A stretch of 64,000 nucleotides of DNA from Vitis vinifera (GCF_030704535.1 NC_081818.1:29530001-29594000); one strand, 5' to 3'. Counted from the stretch's first letter, positions 1 to 14,790 are shown. Notes: a model not told the origin generated them from the letters alone. Program-made: numbers and translations.

Positions 1-1424
1 GATGCTCTGTAGAGGGTGAAAATAGGAAAGAAGCTTGGGTGAGGATCCTGGGTCTTCCAATCTTGCTGTGGGTGCCGTCAATCCTGAGGAGAATGGGGGA
101 AGAGTGCGGTGGGTTCTTAGGCATCGATCCTCTAACGGAAAGGAAAGAGGACTTGGAATGGGCAATGATCTAGGTAAAGCTAAATGGAGGGGCCTTGTCG
201 AGTTCGATGGAGATTGGGGTGGAGGGAGAGGTATATGTCGTATCTTTGTGGTGGGAGATTCCGCCGGCAATAAGGAAAAAATAGGGGGATGGCTGAGATG
301 AAGTTGGGCGACAGAGAGGGGAGGTTAGGGGTGGTGGTGATTCACGCGCGGGATGGCGTGTGGGAGAAAAGCCGGGCTCTGAACCTAAGGAACAACGTCG
401 GTCAGATGAAGTGACGGGAGAGCAAGTGGGAGGGGAGGGTGGGGGCGAGTTTGAAAACTGGACCCATCTCGGGCGGGTGACCCGGCAGAGTTCTGGATTT
501 GCGGGCGATGGGTCGAGTTCGTCTGGATCAGGTCTTGGCCCCGTGGGCCTGAAGCAGGACTATGGGCCAACTACGCAAGGCTCGCCTCATTCTAAGGGGG
601 CTGAATTGGCTGCAGTTGGGATGGAACGTGAGCCGGCTGAGGGACGGGCCTCTGAAGGGCTGGAACTCCTGTCCCATGGGCCTGCTATCATGGTTGGGGG
701 CTGTCTGGGCCAATCGTAGACTAAAATCATGGGCACAAGCACTAAAGAGGATCTGGGCCTAAAGCTGGAAACGGAATTCATCAAGTGTTGTGAGAAAGAG
801 GTTAGTGGGAAGCAGATGCCAACTCTCCAGTGCTCAATGGCAGAAAGAGCGATCGTGGATGAAGCCTTCAGGTATGGGTCCACTTCAAATCTAAGGGTTG
901 GGGAATCCTCTCTCTTTTCTTCTTCTCTTTTTGGTCGGACTCCGGAGAGGGAGTTTTGCGATCACTCTGGGGAATTAAGGGAGAGCCGCCAAAAAGAAAA
1001 CAAGATGAAGCCCGCAGCTATTAGAGGGGGGGGGGGGGGGGGGGGGGCTACAGTGAGTAGAGAGGGCTGCTGGGACCTGATTGAGATCAATTGTGATGCT
1101 TTAGAGGTTCAAAACCCGGAATGGACTCCAGTTCTAACCGGGTCCCAGGTTCTAAGGAGCGAGAAGGAGACTAATTGGGAGGAAAGTAGTTTGGCTAAGT
1201 TTAGCAAGTTGTTGGGATTTTCAATAGAAGGTCTGGAGAGGGAAATACTAGACTTTTTGTCCAAAATTAGAAAAAGACGGGAAATGATACATAGCAAAGG
1301 GTTACTGGAGAAATCAAAATTTGAGAGGGAGCTCAAAAGGTTGGAATGTTCAGTCAAATATAAGGGGAAGGACAAGAAGAACAGTCATTCAAAAAGTAGA
1401 GGGGGCCAATTATTGTTGGGTTAA
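1..1424 (+). pseudogene. LINE ORF1 remnant (DUF4283-like, nucleic-acid-binding)
   Basis: From about position 33 the frame reads an ORF1-like stretch (EAWVRILGLPILLW...). It hits a TAG near 170 and then resumes with VKLNG, as expected for the DUF4283-type ORF1 of plant LINEs. The C-terminal part is open from 729 to 1424 and ends in a basic, Lys/Arg-rich tail (FERELKRLECSVKY), typical of ORF1 tails in these elements. A run of 22 G at 1026-1047 encodes a polyglycine tract and has probably slipped. ORF1 proteins bind element RNA, but this copy is interrupted and unlikely to make a working product. Confidence 0.7.
1026..1047 (+). repeat. Poly-G run of 22 bases
   Basis: An uninterrupted G tract inside the LINE ORF1 remnant. 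Such runs slip in replication and in sequencing, so the length and the local reading frame are uncertain. Confidence 0.9.
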
Positions 1425-1429
1425 TGAAT

Positions 1430-4400
1430 CTGAAACTGATGAGTTGGAATGTGAGGGGTGCAAATGACGTTAATAAAGAAGGATTATTAAGTCTGTGGTT
1501 AGAAAACAGAAGGTGGACTTGTTTTGTATCCAGGAGACAAAAATTCAGCTAATGACTGATGGGGTGGTGAAAAGCTTAGGGGTGGGGAGATTCTTAGACT
1601 GGAGAACTCTTGAAGCTGCTGGTGCAGCTGGAGGAGTGTTGATTTGTTGGGACAAAAGGTCCTTGGAAATGCTGGAGTGGGAGGAGGGTAAATTCTCAAT
1701 TTCTTGTAAATTTAGAACTGTGGAAAATGGGGTAGTCTGGGTATTCACGGGTGTTTATGGCCCTTTTACCAAAGAGGATAGGGAGTGTCTTTGGAATGAA
1801 TTTGGAGCAATCAGAGGTCTTTAGGGTGACCCATGGTGTGTAGGGGGAGATTTTAATGTTATTCTCGCTCAAGGAGAAAGAAGCAGGCAAGGGAGGGTGA
1901 CCTCATCTATGAGGAGGTTTGCTCAGGTTATGGATGACCTTGAGCTAATTGACCTTCCCCTCCAAGGGGGCTTTTTCACGTGGAGTGGGGGGCTTCATAA
2001 TCAAGCCTGGGCCAGACTGGATAGATTTTTGGTTTCTCCCAGCTGGCTTGATCAGTTCAGCAATGTGACTCAGAAGAGATTATCTCGGCCTATATCAGAT
2101 CATTTTCTAATCATAATCGAGGGGGGTGGCAAAAGAAGAGGCCCTTCACCGTTCAGGTTCGAGAACATGTGGCTGAAAGTGGAAGGGTTTAAAGACCTTT
2201 TGAGGAGTTGGTGGCAGGGGATGTCCGTCAGTGGTAGGGTTAGCTATAAGCTGGCTACAAAACTGAAGGGGATTAAACAAAACTTACAGGTTTGGAACAA
2301 GGAGGTGTTTGGGAACTTGGAAAGTAATAAATTGGCTGCCTTACAGCAAGTGGACTATTGGGATCAAGTGGAAAGTGAGAGGAGCCTGACTGAGGAGGAA
2401 TTTTCTAGAAAAAAAGAAGCGAAAGAAGGTTATGCTAAGTGGGTTAAGCTGGAGGAGATACACTGGCGGCAGCTCTCAAGGGAGTTGTGGCTAAGAGAAG
2501 GGGATAAAAATATGGGGTATTTCCATCGAATGGCAAACGCGCACCGAAGAAGGCAAACAATGGAAAGAATAAAAATCAGTGGGGTCTGGCTGTCAGAGGA
2601 GCATGGAGTTAGGACTGGAATAGTAGACGCCTTTCATCGGTTATTAACGGAAGACTCGGAGTGGAAGGCAGATATAGGGGGGTTAAATTTGAATCAGATT
2701 AGCCAACAAGAGACGGACATCTTGGAGCTGCCATTCATGGAAGAGGAGGTCCATTCGGCCCTAATGGACATGAATGGGGACAAGGCTCCAGGTCCGGATG
2801 GCTTTACGGGGGCCTTTTGGCAATTCTGCTGGGAGTTTGTGAAGGAGGAGGTTATGGAGATGTTCAAGGAATTCCATGAGCATAATGCTTTTCTCAAGAG
2901 CCTCAATACCACGTTTTTGGTTATGATCCCCGAAAAAGGAGGAGCGGAGGAGCTAGGGGACGTCAGGCCGATCAGTCTCTTGGGCGAGTTATATAAACTT
3001 TTGGCTAAGGTGCTAGCCAATAGGATTAAAAATGTGATTGGTAGAGTGGTCTCTTCAGACCAGAATGCTTTTGTCATGGGTAGGCAGATTTTGGATGCGT
3101 CTCTAATCGCTAATGAGGTGATTGACTCATGGAAAAAAGAAGGAAAGAAAGGCCTGATTTGCAAACTAGATATTGAAAAGGCGTACGACAATGTCAATTG
3201 GCAGTTCTTGATGAGGGTTATGGAAAAAATGGGTTTTGGGACTAAGTGGAGGGAGTGGATATGGAGCTGCATCTCGACTGCTAAATTCTCAGTGTTAGTA
3301 AATGGGGAGCCAACTGGGTTCTTTTCTAGCTCTAAGGGGCTGCGGCAAGGCGACCCTCTATCCCCATATTTGTTTATCATGGGAATGGAGGTGCTGAGTG
3401 CCCTTATTCGGAGGGCAGTGGAAGGGGGCTACATCTCTGGATGTAGAATCCAGAGGGGTAGGGGGCAGGCTGTTACTATCTCTCACCTTCTCTTTGCGGA
3501 AGATGCCATAGTTTTCTGTGAGGCTAGGAAAGATGATATGACTTTTTTGAGCTGGATTTTATGTTGGTTTGAAGCCGCTTCAGGGCTGAGGATCAATTTG
3601 GATAAAAACGAAATTATTCCAGTAGGGGAGGTGGAGGAGATCCTTGAGATGGCTGTGGAGTTGGGCTGCAAGGTAGGTCAGCTGCCTTCAACCTACCTGG
3701 GGCTGCCTCTGGGCGTGCCCAATAAAGTTGGTTACGTGTGGGATGGGGTGGAAGAAAGGATGAGATGGAAATTAGCCCTTTGGAAGCGGCAATACATCTC
3801 CAAGGGTGGTAGAATCACCCTCATAAAGAGTACGCTGGCTAGCATGCCATTATATCAACTGTCCCTCTTCCATATGCCTAAGGTAGTGGCAAGAAGACTA
3901 GAAAAATTGCAAAGAGATTTCTTGTGGGGAGGGGGAAGTACGGGAAGAAAAACACACCTAGTCAATTAGGAGAGGGTGTGTGGGGGCAAGGAAAAGGGGG
4001 GGCTTGGTTTGAGGAAACTAGTCCATTTGAACAAAGCCCTACTTGGAAAATGGGTGTGGAGATTTGCTCGTGCCAAGGAGGAGTTGTGGAAACGTGTTCT
4101 TGTGGCAAAATATGGGCAAGAGGAATTTGGGTGGAGGACTAAAAAAGCAAATGGGGTGTTTGGTGTTGGGGTTTGGAAGGAGATTCTGAAAGAAGCTGAT
4201 TGGTGTTGGGAAAATATGATTTTTAAGGTAGGAAAAGGCACCAAAATCAGGTTTTGGAAGGACCCTTGGTGTGGGGATGTGGAGCTGGCCCGGAGGTTCC
4301 CTCAACTCTTCAATGTGGCTGCCCAAAAGAGTGCCACTATGGGGGATTTATGGGACCAGAATTCTGGCCAAGGAGGTTGGAACCTAAGGTTTATTAGAGG

Positions 4401-4975
4401 CTTCAATGATTGGGAGCTGACCTTGGTCGACGAATTGCTTCAAATCCTAAGGAGTCAAAGAATTACCTTGGAGGAGGACTTGGCCTTATGGAAGGGAGGA
4501 AAAAATGGGAAGTTTGACGTCAAGGAAGCGTATGGGCTGATGATTAGCCATAGTTCCCCTTTGTTTCCCAAAAAGGGCATTTGGGTGGAGAACGTTCCTT
4601 CTAAGCTAGCGTTTTTTGCGTGGGAAGCTACTTGGGGGAGGGTTCTTACTCTTGATAGGCTTCAAAAGAGAGGATGATAGTTTCCTAATCGATGTTACCT
4701 ATGTGGTAGTGATGAGGAAAACATTAATCATCTTCTTATCCATTGTACAGTGGCTAGTGTGTTGTGGGGGATGGTTCTTAGTCTGGTTGGAGCCCAGTGG
4801 GTCTTTCCAAAAACTGTAAAGGAGGCGGTGATCAGCTGGAAAGGTTCTTTTGTGGGTAAAAAGAGGAAGAAAATTTGGAGAGCCATACCGTTATTTATTT
4901 TCTGGACGGTGTGGAAGGAAAGGAATAGATTAGCATTCAGGGGGGGGGGGGTGGGGGGGGTTAGCTATACAGAAA
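1430..4975 (+). pseudogene. LINE ORF2 remnant: endonuclease, reverse transcriptase, zf-RVT
   Basis: ORF2 starts with the endonuclease motif MSWNVRGAND near 1440, frameshifts near 1470, and continues as VDLFCIQETKIQ. A TAG at 1822-1824 stands where a Trp is expected (before GDPWCVGGDFN). The reverse transcriptase is open from 1897 to 3969 with APGPDGF, DVRPISLLG and GLRQGDPLSPYLF. Its catalytic box reads FAED instead of F/YADD, so a key Asp is lost. A second TAG at 3967-3969 again replaces an expected Trp. The zf-RVT region follows (3976-4677), then a TGATAG double stop, and the zinc-finger-like CYLCGSDEENINHLLIHC. The product would be non-functional. Confidence 0.88.
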
Positions 4976-5534
4976 GTAAAGAATTCTTTTGTTTGTAATA
5001 TGTGGGGGTGGGCAAAATTGTATAATGGTGTGAAGCCTCGTTCCTTATAGGTTTCCTGGAGTGGATAGCCTCCAGTTAAGGGCTGGTGGGTTTTGTTGTT
5101 TTTTGGTCTTTTTGTTGTGAGGCCTTCGTCGCCTCGTATACTCTCTGTATGCTTGCCTTATGCTAATATATGTGTTTACTTATCGAAAAAAAAGAGTGGA
5201 GTGTCAAAAGGATATAATTGCATGTGCAGTAACAGATTATCAGTGAATTGGGGTATGCAGATACTATGTAGCAGCGGGAGGAATTCAAACTTGAGACCTC
5301 TAGGTTTGGTACCATGTTAAGCTATCAACTTTCCTTAAAGCTTAACCCATTAGGACAAATGTGTATCAGGCTGACAAAATGAAATCACCAACTTCGTGAA
5401 TTGTTAAAAAATAGGACTCAGCCACAGTGAAGACATGACAAAATGCAGACACACATGATGTCTCCAACCATCACAGATAAGTCTTGGCTAAATTTCCAAA
5501 ACTTATGTGTCAAGACATGTGTCCTAAGGGTGGT

Positions 5535-5665
5535 AGAAAAGTGTAGTGTAGCTGTTAAGTAGACTTTTGTGTCAGATGTGTCCCCTGCAGATGCAAGAGA
5601 AGTGTAGTGTAGCCATTAAGTAAACTTATGTGCTAGATGTGTTAGAAAAATAGTGTAGCTGTTGG
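5535..5665 (+). repeat. Short tandem repeat, about 61-bp period, 2-3 copies
   Basis: The motif GTGTAGTGTAGC..TTAAGTA recurs at about 5541 and 5601, with a shortened third copy at about 5648. It lies between the LINE tail and the first visible DEGP8-type exon, presumably in an intron. Confidence 0.65.
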
Positions 5666-5711
5666 TTTCTAATACATAACTAAAAAGGTTTTTGTATCTG
5701 CCGCATGCTAG

Positions 5712-8560
5712 ATAGAAGCCTCTGAAGATCTGTTGAGGCCAATGAAGGTGGGCCAGTCTTCTTATCTTAGAGTTGGCCAGCAGTGTTTAGCAATTGGAAA
5801 TCCATTTGGGTTTGATCACACCCTCACTGTTGGGGTTATTAGTGGATTGAATCGAGACATCTTCAGCCAAACTGGAGTCACAATTGGTGGAGGAATTCAA
5901 ACAGATGCAGCCATAAATCCTGGGAACAGGTTGGTCCTTTACATTTTACTGTACTCCTAAAATCTTAATTTGTTGAAGTCTTAATTCCAGCTCCACTGCT
6001 CCTCCATTTATCCCATTCTACATCAAGGATGTTTAATTTGATGCCAATTTCTCTTTCATTATCGTTTCTTTAGTTGTTAGACTTGGTGACACTTTTTCTT
6101 TGCACTACTAAGAAACAAATATGATTTCTGACTTGTTCATTGCCTACTGCTTCATTATTTCCTCTGACTGTGGCAGTGGAGGCCCTCTACTGGATTCTAA
6201 GGGAAATTTGATTGGAATTAACACAGCAATATTTACTCAAACAGGTAACATTCCAATTTTCTATTTCGCAAACCCCTTGCATTTCTTAGTGTTGAATGGA
6301 AGTCAGGAAACCCCAGCAACTCCATTGAATCTGATAGCCACAAATTAAAGAATGATTCAATTCTATGCTTGTGCTGTTCCTTTTGTTAAGGATATGACTG
6401 AAAAAGCCCTGGTTGCCTAGTTGGTTCCTATAAACTCCGTTTTTAAGAATGTGTTGCCTCAAGTTAACAGTTGCATAGATACCTTGAGTTTAACTTCTGT
6501 TTTTGGTATGGCAGGGACATCGGCAGGTGTTGGATTTGCCATCCCATCCTCAACTGTACTCAAGATAGTACCTCAGTTGATCCAATATGGCAAAGTAAGT
6601 TCTTTCACAATATCTTTATACTGGCTGTAATCCTGTCTTCTTCCCCTTGTTCTTGTATCTTTTCTAGTTCTCTGCAAATTTGACCACTTTTGTTTTGTTT
6701 ATTCAATATGATTTAGCTTTTGTGAAATAGAGATTACTACCAATAGTGCAAAAACAATTTGGAAATTAGATTCTATTTCATCTGATCTAAAGCTAATGCA
6801 TTTACGTATTTCTTATTTCATTTTCCATTCATGTTAGGTTGTTCGAGCTGGTTTGAATGCAGATATTGCTCCAGACTTGGTTGCCAATCAACTGAATGTT
6901 CGAAATGGAGCCCTTGTTTTGCTGGTACACTTGCTAGTTCTCAGATTGCCCATTAGTGAATTCCCTTCTATATCCTTATGGGGGGTTCTGTATTTGGTCT
7001 ATGACCACTGCTATTGCTGTTAGATTATACTTGCCTAAATTTACCATCTGGTGCTATAGGTTCCTGGTGATAGTCTTGCCGCCAAGGCTGGTCTACTTCC
7101 CACCACAAGGGGTTTTGCTGGTAATATTATGCTTGGAGATATAATTGTTGCAGTTGACAACAAACCTGTAAGCTGTCATTAGCCATCTCTTACTGCAATT
7201 CCTTTTGTTTTTGCATGATAATGTATTTCTTGTATTTCAAGCTGCAAGATTGAATGCCTGCATATTTATGCAGCACAAGACTGTCCTCTGTTGTTGTACA
7301 TGTGGTGCACTGGTAGAAATGTCTAAACCAAAATTCTCTAGGTTCCACTTTGAAGCTCTTCTATGTTTGCCACTGCCTCCATCTTGGAGAACTGCTTTCT
7401 GGTTGAGCATTTCAAGGAAGCACTTTGACCTGAAAAAAATGTAGTCATTTATGTTGTAGGTGAACAGTGGCTTTTAGGCATAAAAACAAGTTTCAGAAGA
7501 AATTTGGTAGCTAGAGACATTCATTGTAGGGGATTTTTAGAAGTTCATTGGAAATGAAAACATTCCATGTGACAGCCAAGAATATGACAGTTCTGTGCTC
7601 ATGAATAGAGTCATCTTTTGTTGTAGCTTCAGTCCCTAGAGAATTGCTTCATGGTCTCCACACTTGAAGCATTTTTGAATCAAATATAGGTTTTGGTGAC
7701 TCAGTTCATGCAAATGTCAACTTTTGTGCATGAATAGAGAGGTCTGAATGTATGAATGTATTTGCCCAAGCATTATAGAGGCAGTTCAAGCCATCAAATA
7801 AAATTCATTAAATCCTAATTGTTATGGAGTTTTAATTCACTTCCATTGCATTCTGAAATTCAGAATTTTTTTTCTAGACATAAGTTAAGATTGTTTAACT
7901 ACTTTGGAGGCTGTGCCACATAGCTAGGTTCAGATCCTTTGGTTAAATACTTTCTTTACCTACTGTTCCCACCCCCTTATGCAACTCATTAAGCTAAATG
8001 GATTTTTCTCCAAAAACTCTTTCTCAAGAGCCCATTAATTTCTTATTTCTGATTTCCGCTTAGGGGCCCCAAAAAGTCTTCTTTTGATAGGATCAGGAAT
8101 ATGTGCCAAACACTACCAAAAACTTTACTTCATTACTTGATCCCTTCCCAAAATTTTCATATTCTTTTAGGTAGACAACTCAATAATCTGAATCACATTC
8201 TTTTGTGTGGTCAACAAATTTGGTCAGTATTTAGGTTGGCCATTCAAACCTAATTTTCTCATTCATAACTTTAGAGGCTGGAAAGATGGAGATCATGTGT
8301 GAAAGGCTAAAATAGTGCACAAATGCACTCTTCAACAGACTATACTGGTTTCTGTTCATTTGCAGTTAAGATTTAAGAAAAATGTGACCTGGAATTCATA
8401 ATTACCTCCTAATGGAACTGTGGTTGGGCAGGTTAGAAGCAAAGCAGAGTTATACAAGGCATTGGATGACTACAATGTCGGAGATAAAGTCCTCTTCAAG
8501 ATTCAAAGAGGCGCTGACATTCTGGAACTGCCTATAGTCTTGGAGGAAAAAAGTTCCTGA
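5712..8560 (+). CDS. DEGP8: DEGP8-type chloroplast lumen serine protease, 3' six exons
   Basis: Exons 5712-5929, 6177-6244, 6515-6594, 6838-6924, 7060-7167 and 8432-8560 (TGA) join in one frame to 229 residues, all with GT donors and AG acceptors. The sequence has the HtrA/Deg features GNPFGFDHTLT, QTDAAINPGNSGGP (catalytic Ser) and GTSAGVGFAIPSS, then one PDZ-like domain ending ELPIVLEEKSS. This matches plant DEGP8, which acts with DEGP5 in the thylakoid lumen and helps degrade photodamaged photosystem II D1 (family knowledge). The Ser codon is split by an intron, AG at 5928-5929 and T at 6177. The transit peptide and the catalytic His and Asp lie on exons left of the LINE, outside the window. 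The visible part has no stop or frameshift, so the gene is probably functional if the LINE is intronic. Confidence 0.88.
7168..8431 (+). other. Long last intron of the DEGP8-type gene
   Basis: 1264 bp between GT at 7168 and AG at 8430-8431. I see no transposon protein or RNA gene in it; short open frames here have no recognisable content. Confidence 0.7.
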
Positions 8561-9399
8561 CAAGAGGTGCTTAGTATCCCATTCTTTTTTCCTATATGAT
8601 AATTATTAATAGTTATCTTTTAATTTTGATTTTTTTTCTTTTTATAATTTCCTCTGCAGTTGCATATTGGGGAAATAGCCTCGAACGTAATGTAAAATGA
8701 AACTGTTGTGTACATAATTATTTAGTTCAATGCTAGTCGTTTCAAATTTAGTGTCCCCAATTTTTTCAAAACAAGAACTATCATGTGAATCTTTGTTAAA
8801 CATTTTTTTGAAGGCATGTTTGGACATCCCAAGGATGAAATCATTCCTGTTGTTGTTGAAGTACGTTTGAAAAGGTTCAATGGTTAGAACTTCTGCTCCC
8901 TTCGGTTTTTTTTTGATAGAATAAAGAAAATATATCAACAGGGCCAGGCAAAGATGCACCAAAGTGCATAGGTCATTTACAAAAGAGGCCAAAAAAAAAA
9001 TAAAAAAAATAAGGCAACAAAAACAAAAGCTTTTCTATTTTCAAAAAACAAAATACATGTTATTTTTAGAGAACTTTTAGTTGTTTTTTGAGAATTGTTT
9101 TAAAGAATAATTATATAAATATATATAATGATTAAAAATAAAGTTATGGATATAAAAATTATTTTTAAAATATATTTAAAGATATTAAAAACAACTTTAG
9201 GTTTTCAAACAGACTTTTATTTTACAAAATATCAAGAGAAAAGTTTTCAAAAACTATTTTTAAAAATTATTTTAGAAAACGATTACCAAACAAGGCCTAA
9301 CTAATTTATAAAATCTATCAGGAACCCCTATTAATATACAACCTCGCCTACATCAAAAGGTTACAAAGAAAAGCACGTTTTAACTCTTAATTAGACATT
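8561..9399. other. DEGP8 3' UTR and AT-rich intergenic DNA with MITE remnant
   Basis: The 3' UTR follows the TGA at 8558-8560. A T-run at about 8907 (TTTTTTTTTGATAG) resembles a reversed LINE tail. Positions 9070-9300 match a MITE family also found at 44091-44480 (listed separately). No coding sequence is recognised. Confidence 0.5.
9070..9300. mobile_element. hAT-like MITE remnant
   Basis: Shares order and wording with 44091-44480: TTGTTTTAA.GAATAATTATA, then ATGATTAAAAAT, ATAAAAATTATTTTTAAAA, TTTAGGTTTTCAAACA, and the end ATTACCAAACAA. The left terminus is eroded. It has no coding capacity. Confidence 0.55.
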
Positions 9400-10245
9400 T
9401 TTTTTTGCTTTTAAAAGATCTCTACTTTTTCTCCTTTCATAATATCCAAAATACACAACCAGGCAACCCTTTGGATTTTTTATTTTTTTTTAATGCCCAT
9501 AAAGCACGGTACCCAAATAGAGTTTGTTTTATTGAACTTGCCATCACCCAAATGACTCTTTATGAGGAAAACACCAAATTCCATAACTCCTTAGATTTGG
9601 CACAATATAGATCTATTGACTCTTCATCTTCCTTGCATGGAAACCAATTTCACCAGATCACTTCTCCTTTTCAGCTGATCCAAAATTAAAACATTGCCCC
9701 AAGAAGCTTCCCATGCAGGAAACCTTGCCCCAAGAACCATAGAATTCCAAATACCCCTTGTAAGGAAAACTTGTGATCTTTCCTACTCCACAACAGAGTA
9801 GAGTGATTTGAAAATTTCTCTTTCCTTGCATCCATGCATTCCATTCCGTCTTCCTCATCCCTTCTAATGTTCTTACCATGAAGCCTCAAAAGGAAACCCT
9901 CAACCATTTCAATCTCCCAATCATTCAAATTCCTTGAAAAATAAGGATTCCAATGCCTTCTCTTGCCCATTGGATCCCATACACCAGCCACCTAATCATC
10001 CATTGTCAATGCCAAAAAATATTAGAATCACCGTACTATTTATCTTTCTAAAACTTCACCCTTCTACCACTTACTCCATTGAAGGACGGTCTGCATTTAA
10101 AATACCCCAATCTCTCCTAATGGCCTTCCACAGCCCTACACAGAACCATCCCTACTTTAGTCTCATGGGAGAAATTAATCATCATTCCCGGTTACCTTCA
10201 AACATATCCTTAGCTCATCAGTCAAGAAGGTTCTTTTTTTTCCTC
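9400..10245 (-). mobile_element. LINE ORF2 3' remnant (zf-RVT region)
   Basis: The minus strand reads, in order and across frameshifts and stops, VGLWKAIRRDWGIL (about 10140), VWDPMGKRRHWNPYFSRNLNDWEIEMVEGFLLRL (about 9980-9880, shown in part), and a degraded zinc-finger region with EESIDLYCAKSKELW (about 9600). This is the C-terminal region of plant LINE ORF2. It lacks the reverse transcriptase and endonuclease parts and is a truncated dead copy between the DEGP8-type and FTSH6 genes. Confidence 0.72.
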
Positions 10246-10540
10246 TTCTTTTGTTAAAGAAAATACACAAACTATGCTGATATTGGGCAACACCGCAACG
10301 GTATGTGAATTATCCTTTTCAACAATTTATGGGACCCGAAGATTTTATCACCATAGTTTGAGAAGAAACTGGGGATGTAAAGGTCCCCAATTCAGTTGCC
10401 CACCACATAATAGTAAACATAACGTGGCATCACTTGTGGACATGCTCTGGATATTGATAAAAAGACAAAAAGTTTAGTATACTGCTTGTTTTCCAAGTGT
10501 GTGGTTGGAACTTGGAGGAGAGAACCGTTTACTCTAGATG

Positions 10541-10550
10541 ATTCATGAAT
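10541..10550 (+). promoter_or_regulatory. Candidate heat-shock element upstream of FTSH6
   Basis: TTCATGAA (10542-10549) fits the inverted nTTCnnGAAn heat-shock-factor unit, about 200 bp upstream of the FTSH6 start. FTSH6 is heat-responsive in Arabidopsis (established knowledge). A single two-module site is weak evidence because it occurs often by chance. Confidence 0.3.
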
Positions 10551-10635
10551 AAAGTGGGAAACCAAGGAACAAATATCCACTCGAAAACAGCCAAATGAAG
10601 GTGCTGGAAGCCTTGAAACATCCTATATCTCTTCC

Positions 10636-10643
10636 TATTTAAA
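10636..10643 (+). promoter_or_regulatory. Candidate TATA box of FTSH6
   Basis: TATTTAAA about 110 bp upstream of the ATG at 10753, a plausible spacing for a plant core promoter with a short 5' UTR. Confidence 0.4.
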
Positions 10644-10752
10644 CAGTTCTTTAGTCTTCCCTCCAAAACAGTTCGACACCAACTGCCCCAAACATAGAAG
10701 AAAAGGAGCACCACCATTTCAGTTGAAATAGTTTAGTTATTGAGCTAGGACT

Positions 10753-13367
<2,615 letters not shown>

Positions 13368-13689
13368 TCCACCACATAAATGTACAGTCAGGGAGAAAAA
13401 ATAGCTTATGTATTAGGAGGATAAACGCAAATATGTACAAAGGTTGATGTTACTATAATACAACAATAATTTGATGTTCCACATCAGTTGGGAACATAGT
13501 CTACTTTGGGTCTACAAACTGGACTTGTGAATTGCCCTAATTTCATGTTTTTACTTTTGTGTGTATAGATATTAACTGCTTTGATTTTTACTCTCATGAT
13601 TTTTTATCTAAATATTTTATTGCAATGACATGGAAACTTAAGGATTCACCATTAGTGGGCGGTTGTTTCCCAAGATAAGAGGAAAGAGG
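13368..13689. other. FTSH6 3' UTR and spacer
   Basis: AT-rich DNA after the FTSH6 stop, leading into a LINE remnant. Nothing else is recognised. Confidence 0.5.
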
Positions 13690-14790
13690 GGGGTTTAAAG
13701 TCTTTCAGTTCTTAATAAGGCTTTTCTTTGCAAGTGAAGTTGGAGTTTTGCTATTGAGAGAGGAGTCTTTGGGAATTAGGTTATCCATGGTAAGTATGGA
13801 GAATCAAGAGGAGGGTGGGCAACTTAGGAGGTAAAAGAGGGGTATGAGGTTGGTTTGTGAAAAGCGATGAGGAAGGATTGAGATCTTGTGAGATCTAAGT
13901 GTTCCTCTGCGGTGGGTAATGGCTAGAGGGTACTTTTTTAAAAGGATATGTTGTTTCCTTATTTGCTTTATCTCCTTTTAAGAATGCATGGTTGGAATTT
14001 CTATGCTAAGAGGGGAGGAGGGGTTTGGAATCCTTATTTCTCTAAATCTTTTAATGAGTGGGAGGTGGACTACACGGGAAATTTCGAGCTTGTTTGCAGG
14101 GATAGAGAGTTTGTAGGGATATGGAAGATACATTGATTTGGTTAGTGACAAAGAGTGGTGAGTTTACAGTTAAGTCCTTTTACAATGTTTTGGAACTAAA
14201 CTTAGATGGATCTTTTGCGATGAGTAACATTTGGATTTCTTGGGTCCAACTCAAAGTTGGTTTTTTTTTTTTTTGTGTGGGAGGCAATGTGAGGTAAAGT
14301 TCGAAACTCTGAATCAAATTCAAAGACAAGGTTGGTCTTTAGAAAATTGGCGTTTCTTATGCCTTAGACATGAAAAATCTATAGATCATTTGTTGCTCCA
14401 TTGTGAAACGATAAGGGTATTATGAAAATTGATTTTTGTACTTTTTAAGGTGTCTTGGGTGTCAGTTAGAGATACTTTGCTAAATTGGTATGATTCTTTT
14501 GTGAACAAAAAACATAAAGAAGTTTGGCAAGCAAATCCTTTGTGCTTGCTTTGGATAATGTGGAAGGCAATGAATATCATTGCATTTGATAACAAGTTTT
14601 TTTTTTTATTCAAAAGGTGAAAAAAGATTTTGTTTGTTTTATGTGGTTTGAGTCTAAATTGTTTTTAAATGATTGCCCAGTAATTTTAATAAGGTTGTTT
14701 TTTTTTTTAATAGTTAAGTAATTGTTGAGGTTCTTATTCTGTACTCTTTTATTTGAACCTTGATCGTAAAGGAAAATATATTTTCTTGTA
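13690..14790 (+). mobile_element. LINE ORF2 3' remnant (zf-RVT region)
   Basis: Across several frames the plus strand gives the end of a plant LINE ORF2: a KALLCKW-like segment (about 13720), GGVWNPYFSKSFNEWEV (about 14015), LVTKSGEFTVKSFYNVLE (about 14143), and KSIDHLLLHCETIRVL (about 14378). Frameshifts and stops separate them, and a T-run at about 14265 has expanded. The reverse transcriptase is absent. It is the same domain as the remnant at 9400-10245 but in the opposite orientation, so the two flank FTSH6 as inverted LINE fragments. Confidence 0.75.

Larger units (their letters stand above)
1..5190 (+). mobile_element. Degenerate L1-type LINE retrotransposon (5' end outside window)
   Basis: A non-LTR element on the plus strand with ORF1, endonuclease, reverse transcriptase and zf-RVT regions in normal order, ending near 5190 in a short A-run after the motif TTACTTATCG. 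The window opens inside ORF1, so the 5' end and target-site duplication cannot be judged. It is dead: there are in-frame stops, at least one frameshift, and a changed reverse transcriptase catalytic motif. DEGP8-type exons begin about 520 bp downstream on the same strand, and their upstream partners are not visible. The element therefore probably sits in an intron of that gene (inference). Confidence 0.9.

Noticed and set aside
5093..5320. 75-codon frame across the LINE tail
   Set aside because: It reads through the LINE 3' end and its A-run; no protein is expected.
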